Of a stretch of DNA of 64,000 bases, positions 28,692 to 36,388 are shown one piece after another. Location of the stretch: contig NZ_QAGM01000013.1 of assembly GCF_003049725.1 (NCBI RefSeq), positions 34,172 through 98,171 on the forward strand. Direction: 5' to 3'. The notes below the pieces were generated by a model that did not search any database, was not told the origin of the DNA, and saw only the letters and a list, made by a program, of their open reading frames with translations. Position numbers and translations under genes: made by a program. Positions within the stretch are counted from its first letter, which is position 1, and each line of letters opens with the position of its first letter. The DNA comes from Oceanimonas marisflavi (GTDB lineage: Bacteria; Pseudomonadota; Gammaproteobacteria; Enterobacterales; Aeromonadaceae).

Positions 28692-29777
28692 TTACTGCTG
28701 GCGCTGGCGCAAAAAGGCGGGTATGTCGAGGCCTTCCGGCTCGGGGCCATTGTGGCGATGCTCTTGTTGTGCCGGCCGGGGTTGCTGCACCGGCGCTATG
28801 GTGTCCTGGGCCGGCTGAATGCCGGTGGCGATCATGGTGACCTGAATGCTGTCGGTGAGCTCCGGGTCCAGAGTGATGCCCGACACCACGGTGGCGTCGT
28901 CGCCCACGCATTCGGCCACCCGGTCGCCGATCTTCTGAAAATCGTCGAGGCCGATGTCCGCCGAAGCCACCACGTTGAGCAGCACGCCCCGGGCGCGTTC
29001 CAGCTCTACCTTTTCCAGCAGCGGGTTGTTCAGCGCCTGCAGGGTGGCTTCTTCCACCTTGTTTTCGCCTTTGGCCAGGCCGATGCCCATCACCGCCTTG
29101 CCCTGCTGGCTCATGATGGTGCGCACGTCGGCAAAATCGATATTGATCAGGCCGGTCTGACCGATGATGTCGGCTAGGCCGCGCACCGCATTCTGAATGA
29201 CCTTGCTGCTTTCGGAAAATGCCTTGAGCAGGGGAGTGCGGGCACCCAGCACCTTGAGCAGATAATCGTTGGGCAGCACCAGCAGGGCATCCGTGTGTTC
29301 GGCCAGAGTGTCGAGGCCCTGCTCGGCCACCTGAGCGCGCTTTTTGCCTTCAAAACCAAAGGGACGGGTGACGATGGCCACCGTCATAATGTTCATTTCC
29401 CGGGCCAGGCGGGCGACCACGGGAGCGGCGCCGGTGCCGGTGCCCCCTCCCATGCCGGCGGTAATAAAGCACAGATCCGCTCCCTGCAGCCGGGCGCGAA
29501 TATCGGCTTCGCTTTCTTCGGCCGCATTGCGGCCTACTTCCGCTTCGGCACCTGCTCCCAGGCCCCGGGTCAGCTCCCGGCCCAGCTGCAGGGTTTCCAC
29601 CCGGCATTGCTGCAGCGCCTTGGCATCGGTGTTCATGGCCATGGTGCTGACATGAGCCGGCAGATCGTAGTCGGCCAGCAGGTTAACGGTGTTGCCGCCA
29701 CAACCGCCCACGCCCACCACGCTGATGCGGATGGTGTCGCAGTCGGGGTCGGCGGGCTCAAAAAGGATCTGATCCAT
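28692..29777 (-). CDS. Orphan FtsZ paralogue
   Basis: A 361-residue tubulin-like GTPase. The signature GGGTGTGAAP is at 110-119, the T7 synergy loop NIDFADVR at 212-219, and the early nucleotide loop reads VGVGGCGGN (usual GVGGGGGN). A short variable linker leads to the conserved C-terminal peptide LDIPAFLRQR, the docking site for FtsA, ZipA or MinC. The usual dcw neighbours (ftsQ, ftsA, lpxC) are absent. Position and divergence suggest a second FtsZ rather than the main one. Only one FtsZ is visible, so this is inference. Confidence 0.85.
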   Translation of the reverse strand: MDQILFEPADPDCDTIRISVVGVGGCGGNTVNLLADYDLPAHVSTMAMNTDAKALQQCRVETLQLGRELTRGLGAGAEAEVGRNAAEESEADIRARLQGADLCFITAGMGGGTGTGAAPVVARLAREMNIMTVAIVTRPFGFEGKKRAQVAEQGLDTLAEHTDALLVLPNDYLLKVLGARTPLLKAFSESSKVIQNAVRGLADIIGQTGLINIDFADVRTIMSQQGKAVMGIGLAKGENKVEEATLQALNNPLLEKVELERARGVLLNVVASADIGLDDFQKIGDRVAECVGDDATVVSGITLDPELTDSIQVTMIATGIQPAQDTIAPVQQPRPAQQEHRHNGPEPEGLDIPAFLRQRQQ

Positions 29778-29789
29778 CCTGGTCTCCGT

Positions 29790-29821
29790 GGAAAAACAAA
29801 AGGGCTGAACCAGTCAGCCCT
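29790..29821 (-). terminator. Terminator after the WYL regulator gene
   Basis: Stem AGGGCTGA / TCAGCCCT with a 5-base loop and a T-rich tail on the minus strand, immediately upstream of the FtsZ-like start at 29777. Confidence 0.75.
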
Positions 29822-29846
29822 CGCTATTTGTATGAATTAAGTAGCG

Positions 29847-30809
29847 TTACTTGGCGGTTTTCAGTGATTCCGGTGCCAGTACTTCTACCTTGCCTGCCAT
29901 GTCAGTCAGCCAGCGACGAAATTCGGGCGAATCTTTGACGTCGGTTTCCACCATCATGCTTTGCTTGTCATAACGGGTCAATCGGGGATTGTGGCCCGGA
30001 ATGGTTTCTTCCAGCATGGAACGGCTCGGATTGGCGATACGGCCCACGAAATGAATGGTGTCCGTTTCTTCCTGATAGCCCTTTTCACGGATCAGCTTGT
30101 TGACGCTGAATTCCCGCGGCTGGGTTACCGGCCGGCTGGTCAGCTCCACGTCCTTGATGTGCTCAAAGGGAATGCCGTAGATCTTGGGATCCATGTCCGA
30201 TACGGTGCACAGCAGCATGGGACCGTCCTTGCGGGTGACGATGCCGAGCGGGTTGACCTGCTCATAACGCAGCCACACGGTACGGCCCTTGATCAGTCGC
30301 TTGATCTCGGCGCTGAACTTGCGGCCACGCCACAGGGCATCACGAATGGTGGTGGCCCGGCGCATTTCCGGACTGCCCGGGAACGGTCTGGGCAGCTGTA
30401 CCACGTTTTCCATCCAGCGGCTGGCCAGCTCACTCTGGCTGTCGTTAATGACCTGAGTGGCCTTGTCGATGATGGGGTTGAGTTCGGTGAGCACGCTGGC
30501 CGGCAGCAAATCGGCAGCCTGGTCGTTCCAGGTCTTGAGCGCCATGGCCAGGCTCAGCGGCATAAAGTTGGCGAAGTCATTCAAACCATTGCGTTCAAAA
30601 CACCAGCCATGGGGTTTGCTGCGATCATCCGAGGTCAGATCGAACAGGCCCATGCCCGACATTTCTTCCAGATCCCGCTGCACGGTCCGCAGGCTGACCT
30701 GAATTCCTTCTTCTTCCAGTTTCTCTTGCAGCTGGCGCGCGGTCAGCTTGTATGGACGGTAGGGAACACAGCGCGCCAGGGTCAGTTGTCTCAGCAGTTT
30801 CTTACTCAT
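29847..30809 (-). CDS. WYL-domain transcriptional regulator
   Basis: A 320-residue protein with an N-terminal helix-turn-helix (LTARQLQEKLEEEGIQVSLRTVQRDLEEM) and a C-terminal WYL-type ligand-sensing domain (WLRYEQVNPLGIVTRKDGPML). WYL regulators sense ligands such as nucleotides or DNA fragments and control DNA-damage or defence genes in several bacteria. The start at 30809 follows GAGGG and a good promoter. Longer in-frame starts are rejected. Confidence 0.87.
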   Translation of the reverse strand: MSKKLLRQLTLARCVPYRPYKLTARQLQEKLEEEGIQVSLRTVQRDLEEMSGMGLFDLTSDDRSKPHGWCFERNGLNDFANFMPLSLAMALKTWNDQAADLLPASVLTELNPIIDKATQVINDSQSELASRWMENVVQLPRPFPGSPEMRRATTIRDALWRGRKFSAEIKRLIKGRTVWLRYEQVNPLGIVTRKDGPMLLCTVSDMDPKIYGIPFEHIKDVELTSRPVTQPREFSVNKLIREKGYQEETDTIHFVGRIANPSRSMLEETIPGHNPRLTRYDKQSMMVETDVKDSPEFRRWLTDMAGKVEVLAPESLKTAK

Positions 30810-30833
30810 GGTTATGCCCTCTTGCTTGGGATG

Positions 30834-30861
30834 ATTGTATCCTAGGCAGGGGGTGTGACAA
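30834..30861 (-). promoter_or_regulatory. Sigma-70 promoter of the WYL regulator gene
   Basis: On the minus strand TTGTCA (30861-30856) and TACAAT (30839-30834) are 16 bases apart, ~25 bases upstream of the start codon. Confidence 0.6.
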
Positions 30862-31009
30862 GTTTTGACGCAACCTTTTTGAGGTGGAGTGTTGCCATTT
30901 TTCCACACATGTCGATTTGGGGACCATTTCTGACGCTGCAAAAGGCTTGTGCAAATGGTCCTGGTGGCTCTATAACTTACTGAAATAGCTGAGTCTTTAT
31001 GGAGTCGTC

Positions 31010-32566
31010 ATGAGGTTTCTGGCCATATTGGCGGTGCTGTGCGCAAGCCTGGTATGGGGGGCGCCGGTACCGCCCACCCCCTTTGAAAAAAACGAATTTA
31101 TGGTGTTGCCCGACAGTCGCGACATTCATCAGTACCTTGTGGCGCTGGCAAAGGGGCACGAACGGGCCCGGCTGGTGACGCTGGGGAACTCAGCCGGCGG
31201 CCGCCCCATTGATGCCCTGCTGGTGTCGTCGTCACCGGTCTTTCTGCAGACGTTCCAGCCCGAGCCGGGCAAGGCTACCGTGCTGGTGCTGGCCGCCCAG
31301 CACGGCAACGAGCCGGCGGGGGCGGAGGCGGTGCAGCAGCTGGCACGGGAGCTGCTGAGCGGCCAGCATGCCGGCTTGCTGGAGCGGCTGAATCTGGTGC
31401 TGGTGGCCATGGCCAACCCGGATGGCCGTGATCTGTCCCGCCGTCACAACGCCAGTGATGAGAACACCAATATTGACTATGTGGCGCTCAACGCCGGCGA
31501 AACCCGGCTGCTGGTCAATGCCCTGCACCGTTTTGATCCGGATCTGGTATACGACGCCCACGAGTCCGGTATATGGAAGCGCCAGCTCACCCGGGAGCAG
31601 GGCTGGCTGACCGATGTGGAAACCCAGTTCGAAACCGGCAACAACCCCAATATCGATGGTCGCCTGCGCGACTATACCGAGCGCCGGCTGTTGCCGGCGC
31701 TGGTGCAAAGAGTCACTCAGGCAGGACTGGAAGCTGCCCCCTACCGGGGCGAAGTGACACAACTTGGGCAGAGTGTGGCACGGGGCGGGCTGGGTATTAC
31801 CAATCTGCGTAACTATGCCGCCCTGCAGGGGCGGGTGTCGGTGCTGATCGAGAGCCGGCTGGATCACAAGGCCGGCCGTTACGCCACGCCGCGCAATATT
31901 GCTGAACGGGTGCGCAAGCAGCATCTTGCCTTGCTGACCCTGCTGCAGCTGACCGCCGACGAGGTTCCCCGACTGGTCCCCCTGTCACGGCAGGCGCGCA
32001 CTGGCTGGCGTTCCGCCGCCGGTGACGGCCGCGTTCTGTGGATGGATGTGCGTTTTGGCCGCAACCCCGAACAGCCCGAGCTGTGGCTGCCGCTGGTGCG
32101 CCTGACCGATGGCGAGCGTCGTTTCCATGCCTTTGCCAACCATGACCGTATTATCACCGGCGAGCCGGTGACCATACCATGGGCCTATGCGGTGACCCGG
32201 GAGCGGGAACGCATGGCACGCTGGCTGGGCCATCACCATATTCGTTTTGAAACAATTCGGGCTCCTCGCCGGGTGGATGCCGAACGTCTGTTGATTGAGG
32301 CAGTGCGGCCCCCGTCTGGCTCAAGGCCGGGCATACGTGAGAAATGGCGGGTGCAGGCCAGCACCGAGCCAGCCACACTGACGCTGGGACCCGGTGATTT
32401 GCTGGTTCCCATGGATCAGCCCCTGGGGCCGCTGGCGGCGCTGATGCTGGATGCACGCTCCGCCAATGCCCTTTATCAGGAAGAAAACTGGCGCTGGCTG
32501 ATGCCGGGAGACTTTCCGGTGTTTCCGGTGTGGGCAAAGGGGCCCGGCATTAAGCAACAGAACTGA
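31010..32566 (+). CDS. Secreted M14-family zinc carboxypeptidase
   Basis: A 518-residue protein with signal peptide (cleavage near VWGAP). Zinc ligands are His98 and Glu101 in AAQHGNEPAG and His184 in DAHES; ANPDGR supplies substrate contacts and Glu281 in VLIESRLDH is the likely catalytic base. The domain spans ~residues 35-320. The C-terminal ~200 residues look like an additional beta-rich domain. It probably trims peptides in the periplasm. Upstream lies the divergent WYL gene. Confidence 0.85.
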   Translation: MRFLAILAVLCASLVWGAPVPPTPFEKNEFMVLPDSRDIHQYLVALAKGHERARLVTLGNSAGGRPIDALLVSSSPVFLQTFQPEPGKATVLVLAAQHGNEPAGAEAVQQLARELLSGQHAGLLERLNLVLVAMANPDGRDLSRRHNASDENTNIDYVALNAGETRLLVNALHRFDPDLVYDAHESGIWKRQLTREQGWLTDVETQFETGNNPNIDGRLRDYTERRLLPALVQRVTQAGLEAAPYRGEVTQLGQSVARGGLGITNLRNYAALQGRVSVLIESRLDHKAGRYATPRNIAERVRKQHLALLTLLQLTADEVPRLVPLSRQARTGWRSAAGDGRVLWMDVRFGRNPEQPELWLPLVRLTDGERRFHAFANHDRIITGEPVTIPWAYAVTRERERMARWLGHHHIRFETIRAPRRVDAERLLIEAVRPPSGSRPGIREKWRVQASTEPATLTLGPGDLLVPMDQPLGPLAALMLDARSANALYQEENWRWLMPGDFPVFPVWAKGPGIKQQN

Positions 32567-32582
32567 CGCCGGGCGCCCGGCG

Positions 32583-32972
32583 TTACAGTGCCAGCCAGGA
32601 CAGGGGGGACTTGCTCATGGCGACGCCGTAGATGTAGGCGAAAATGGCGATGGAGGCCACAGCCGCCACCAGGCGTTGCTGTTGTGTCTTGCCGCGTTTG
32701 ATGGCGATGGTGCCGACCACGATATACAGCACCAGCGCCACCACCTTGGCGGTGAGCCAGGGGCTGTTGCCAAAGGGGATCTGGTTAATGTTCACTGCCA
32801 GCCAGATACCGCACAGCAGCAGCAGGGTGTCGTTGATATGGGGCAGTATTTTCAGCAGCTTGTTGCTGACCCGGGCGGGTGAAGGGACGGCCAGCCAGGC
32901 TCTCAGCATAAACAGTACAATACTGAGTATGGCAAACATCATATGGGCATGTTTTACGGCAAGATAAGACAT
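32583..32972 (-). CDS. SirB2-family membrane protein
   Basis: A 129-residue protein with four helices, starting MSYLAVKHAHMMFAILSIVLF. The pattern (KLLKILPHINDTLLLLCGI, then FGNSPWLTAKVVALVLYIVVG) matches SirB2, a family first named near Salmonella invasion genes whose biochemical role is unknown. It converges on the M14 peptidase gene. Confidence 0.83.
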   Translation of the reverse strand: MSYLAVKHAHMMFAILSIVLFMLRAWLAVPSPARVSNKLLKILPHINDTLLLLCGIWLAVNINQIPFGNSPWLTAKVVALVLYIVVGTIAIKRGKTQQQRLVAAVASIAIFAYIYGVAMSKSPLSWLAL

Positions 32973-33114
32973 GTTGACTCCGGACAAAGCGGTAGAATGA
33001 AAAATGAGTGACGCTAGCATAACCGTTTGGCGCCGGCCTGAATACCGGTGGCGGCGGACCAGACTCGCGGATGCCGCGGGCCTGGAGCAGCCTGAACAAG
33101 AGAGGTAACCACCA

Positions 33115-33537
33115 ATGAAAAAGAGTTTATTGAGTCTGGCTCTGTTGCTGGCGGGACCGGCGCTGGCGGCACCGGTCACCGTATACAAGTCGCCTGCCTG
33201 CGGCTGCTGCGAAGACTGGGTAGCGCACATGCGCGAGTCCGGCTTTGAGGTGAACAGTATCGATACCGAGCACATGGGGGCCATCAAGGCCAGAGCCGGC
33301 GTGAAGCGGGAGCTGGCATCCTGCCATACCGCCCATGTGGGTGGCTATGTCATCGAGGGCCATGTGCCGGCAGCAGATGTGAAGCGATTGCTGCAGCAGC
33401 AGCCTGAAGTGCGTGGCCTGACCATTCCGGGCATGCCCCAGAGTGCGCCGGGTATGGACATTCCCGGCACGCCCTATGAGGTGCTGAGCTTCGGTGAGCA
33501 GGGAGATACGGCGGTATTCAGTCGTTATCCAGGATGA
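33115..33537 (+). CDS. DUF411-family periplasmic metal-binding protein
   Basis: A 140-residue protein with signal peptide (ends ALAAP). The mature chain has VYKSPACGCCEDWVAHM, a Cys cluster at the N-terminus, then SCHTAHVGGYVIEGHVPA. DUF411 proteins occur in copper-handling loci, so metal binding is likely. The last 20 bases overlap the 3' end of the opposing DUF2500 gene. Confidence 0.85.
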   Translation: MKKSLLSLALLLAGPALAAPVTVYKSPACGCCEDWVAHMRESGFEVNSIDTEHMGAIKARAGVKRELASCHTAHVGGYVIEGHVPAADVKRLLQQQPEVRGLTIPGMPQSAPGMDIPGTPYEVLSFGEQGDTAVFSRYPG

Positions 33538-33874
33538 CCTCGTCCGGCTCAAAGGCGATAAAGCGCCGGCCCTTGATCACCAGGGTGCCGGTGGCATTGG
33601 GCACAAGCTGCTCGTAAAGGTGCTCGCTGACCTGAAACTCCCGCTCACGGCCGCCGCTGTGAGGCCTGAAACAGACATAGTAACTGACCCGGGGCGGAGG
33701 CAGGTCGGTTTCTTCCTGGCGAGCGCGCCCCATGAACTTGCGTACCTGCTTGCCGGTGATCACTACCCTGAGGCTGTGTTGAGGCTGAATATGGTCGTAA
33801 AAACGCCGGTACAGCTGCCGGCCTATCACCACGAAGGCGATGATAATAATGGCCCAGAGCACAAAGGTGTCCAT
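33518..33874 (-). CDS. DUF2500-family membrane-anchored protein
   Basis: A 118-residue protein with one N-terminal helix and a soluble beta-rich domain (LPPPRVSYYVCFRPHSGGRE; GTLVIKGRRFIAFEP) typical of DUF2500 (YhhM-like). Function is unknown. Its end overlaps the DUF411 gene by 20 bases tail-to-tail. Confidence 0.82.
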   Translation of the reverse strand: MDTFVLWAIIIIAFVVIGRQLYRRFYDHIQPQHSLRVVITGKQVRKFMGRARQEETDLPPPRVSYYVCFRPHSGGREREFQVSEHLYEQLVPNATGTLVIKGRRFIAFEPDEVILDND

Positions 33875-33942
33875 GACTGCATCCTCCTTGTTGTTGGCTT
33901 CAGCTTAAAACCTGTGCCAGCTGGTGCAAGTGGATTTTGAGT

Positions 33943-35736
33943 ATGAGGGGCGGTGTACGGTGGTTGCTGGCCTGCCTGGCTGTTCTGATGGGGACGACTT
34001 CGGTTCCGGCCCGGGTGCCGCCGCCCTGGCTGGAGCTGAGTGCCCGCCTGGAGCGGGCGCATGTACCCGCCTGTCCGAAGGAGTGGGCGCAGGGATTTGA
34101 GCTGCACTGGCGCGATGGCGCGCTGAGCGGCCGGCTGGCGCAACTCAGTCTGGATCTCGGCTGCTCGCGCAGCGGCAATCAGGGAGCGGAAGGGGAGCGG
34201 GATGCCCTGTCGCTGCTTCTGACCCTGCCCCCGGTCGACTTTGTCATTGAGCAGCTGGTGCTGCACCTGCCTCAGGGCGAGCTGAGCGGGCCGGCGCGGC
34301 TGCGCCGGGATGATACCGGCATGCATATTGACTGGCAGACAGGCAGCGGTGAGCTGACCTTGCTGCTGGCCCCCTGGAAGGGTGGCTGGCGCTGGCATGG
34401 CACCCTGCCGGGGCCGCTGCTGTTGCCGCTTCTCACCGGGCCTGTGCCCATGAAGGGGGAATGGCAGCCGGGGCAGGATCTGTACCTGAGCGCCACCACG
34501 GCGCTGCCGGCGCCACTGTCGGGTACTCTGCGCTTGCAGGGACGGCTGGGTCCCGGTGAACAGGGCTGGCAATGGCATCCGGATTCACGTCTGACCGTTG
34601 CCGGGCTCTCCTGGCAACGAGGACGGCTGAGCGGAATAACATTGCGGCCAGCAAGCGCGTTACCACTGAACGGCATAGGGCGCTGGACGCTGACCTGGCA
34701 GGATGGACGCTGGCAGCAGCAGCGCTTGCCCGGCGCACAGCTGGAGCTCAGCCTGACTGACCACCAGCATGGTGAACTGGCCTTGCGGCTGAGCCCGGGC
34801 GTGAAAGTGAGCGGTCACTGGCAGCGCAATGGCGGCCTGGCCCTGCAACTGCCCGAGCAGTCGCTGCCACTGGCGGCGGTGGCCTCCTGGCTGCATGGCT
34901 GGCTGGCATTGCCTGAGCTGGAGGTGGGTGGCGGTGAACTGAGGCTGTCGGTCCGGGCCGGCAACCTGCTGGATGCCAGTCAACCGGTGGCGCTGGATCT
35001 GGCCCTGAGTGACGGTGAGCTGGGCGCGGGCGGGGTGCTGGCACAGGGCGTGACCGGGCAGCTGGGGTTGCACTGGCGGCGCGGGCGGCTGGCGCTGAGC
35101 CCGGGCAGCGGCCTGACCATTGGCGAGCTCAACACCGGGGTGCCGGTCACGAACATGCATGCCGCCCTGGACTGGCGAGAGGGAGCGCTCTGGTTATCGG
35201 GACTCACCGGCAGAGTGCTGGAAGGCCGGCTGGCATTGTCGCCGATGAAACTGAGTGCTCACACACGGGGTGAGCTGCATCTGCAGGACATTTCCCTGGC
35301 GAAGTTGCTGAGTCTGGCGGCGGTGCCCGGGCTGACCGGCGATGGTGGCCTGCATGGCCGGCTGCCCTTTGTGTTCGACGGGCGTTTCAGTGTGGAAAAC
35401 GGCCGGCTGTGGGGGCGTGACGGCTGGATATCCTATCAGGCCGGTGATGCCCTGCTCGCTTCGGCAGAAGACAATCTTTCCCTTGGCCTGACCCTGGGCA
35501 TGCTTGAGGATCTGCGTTATCGCCGGTTGGAGGCCGAGCTGGCCATGACCCCGGACGGCCAGGCCGTTATTGTCAGCCGGCTGCGGGGCCAGGCGCCGGT
35601 CAGCGGGCGCATGCATCCGGTCAACTTCAATTACCGGCATGAGGAAAACCTGTTACAGTTGCTGGAAAGCCTGCGTTTTGCCGGGCAACTGAGCGAGCGG
35701 CTGCCGGCCAGGCTGCAAGGGGGAAGCAACGAATGA
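33943..35736 (+). CDS. ydbH: YdbH-like AsmA-family envelope protein
   Basis: A 597-residue protein with an N-terminal membrane anchor and a long beta-rich body, ending with a DUF2887-free dicarboxylate-like tail (MHPVNFNYRHEENLLQLLESLRF). It precedes ynbE and ydbL exactly as in Escherichia, where YdbH acts with YnbE as a phospholipid bridge between the membranes, alongside TamB and YhdP. It is clearly shorter than the ~880-residue E. coli protein, so part of the bridge repeat is missing. The start could be TTG 33937. Confidence 0.83.
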   Translation: MRGGVRWLLACLAVLMGTTSVPARVPPPWLELSARLERAHVPACPKEWAQGFELHWRDGALSGRLAQLSLDLGCSRSGNQGAEGERDALSLLLTLPPVDFVIEQLVLHLPQGELSGPARLRRDDTGMHIDWQTGSGELTLLLAPWKGGWRWHGTLPGPLLLPLLTGPVPMKGEWQPGQDLYLSATTALPAPLSGTLRLQGRLGPGEQGWQWHPDSRLTVAGLSWQRGRLSGITLRPASALPLNGIGRWTLTWQDGRWQQQRLPGAQLELSLTDHQHGELALRLSPGVKVSGHWQRNGGLALQLPEQSLPLAAVASWLHGWLALPELEVGGGELRLSVRAGNLLDASQPVALDLALSDGELGAGGVLAQGVTGQLGLHWRRGRLALSPGSGLTIGELNTGVPVTNMHAALDWREGALWLSGLTGRVLEGRLALSPMKLSAHTRGELHLQDISLAKLLSLAAVPGLTGDGGLHGRLPFVFDGRFSVENGRLWGRDGWISYQAGDALLASAEDNLSLGLTLGMLEDLRYRRLEAELAMTPDGQAVIVSRLRGQAPVSGRMHPVNFNYRHEENLLQLLESLRFAGQLSERLPARLQGGSNE

Positions 35737-35915
35737 AAGTAGCAATCCTGGTGTTCTGGAGCCTGTGGCTGGCGGCCTGCACCCCCAGGGTGGAGGTCAT
35801 GGTGCCCGACAAACCGATTACGGTGAACCTGAATGTCAAGGTGGATCACGAGATTCGGGTGCGGGTGGATCGGGAGCTGGAAAAACTGTTTGAACAAGAG
35901 CAGGAGCTGTTCTGA
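35733..35915 (+). CDS. ynbE: YnbE-family lipoprotein
   Basis: A 60-residue lipoprotein with lipobox LAAC, whose mature part has PDKPITVNLNVKVDHEIRV. In E. coli YnbE forms the outer-membrane partner that stacks on YdbH. It overlaps ydbH by 4 bases. Confidence 0.88.
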   Translation: MKVAILVFWSLWLAACTPRVEVMVPDKPITVNLNVKVDHEIRVRVDRELEKLFEQEQELF

Positions 35916-35925
35916 GGAGGTTGAT

Positions 35926-36240
35926 ATGCGATGGTTGGCTATGATACTGGCGGCAACCCTGAGCCTGTCGGCCTGGGCGCTGGACCTGCAGCAGGCCAAA
36001 CGGCAGGGGCTTATCGGTGAACAGCTTAACGGCCTGGTGGGGGCGGTGCAGAACGGTGGCCAGGTCAGCGCCATTGTCGGCGATATCAACCGCAAACGGC
36101 TGGAAAGCTACCGGGACATCGCCCGCAAAACCGGCACCAGCCTGGCGGTGGTACAGGCCCGGGCCGGCCAGCTTAATATTGAGCGCACCCCTTCCGGACA
36201 ATATGTTCAGCTGGCCGACGGGCGCTGGCAACGTAAGTAG
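35926..36240 (+). CDS. ydbL: YdbL-family (DUF1318) periplasmic protein
   Basis: A 104-residue protein with signal peptide (ending SAWA) and the DUF1318 pattern LQQAKRQGLIGEQLNG and DINRKRLESYRDIA. YdbL modulates the YdbH-YnbE bridge in E. coli. The start at 35926 is set by GAGGAGG 9 bases upstream. Confidence 0.88.
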   Translation: MRWLAMILAATLSLSAWALDLQQAKRQGLIGEQLNGLVGAVQNGGQVSAIVGDINRKRLESYRDIARKTGTSLAVVQARAGQLNIERTPSGQYVQLADGRWQRK

Positions 36241-36252
36241 TCACTTCCCTTG

Positions 36253-36278
36253 AAAAAGCCGCACCATGCGGCTTCATT
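36253..36278. terminator. Terminator after ydbL
   Basis: Stem AAGCCGC / GCGGCTT with a 5-base loop and weak T-rich flanks. Confidence 0.5.
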
Positions 36279-36388
36279 TGACTTTGTTTCCCGTTTTATT
36301 TGGCATTTTTTACCGGTTTTACTGGCTGGCGTCGTATTCTGAAGATAATATCTGTTCGTTTTTTGTACGGATCGAAAAGGAGTGACGC

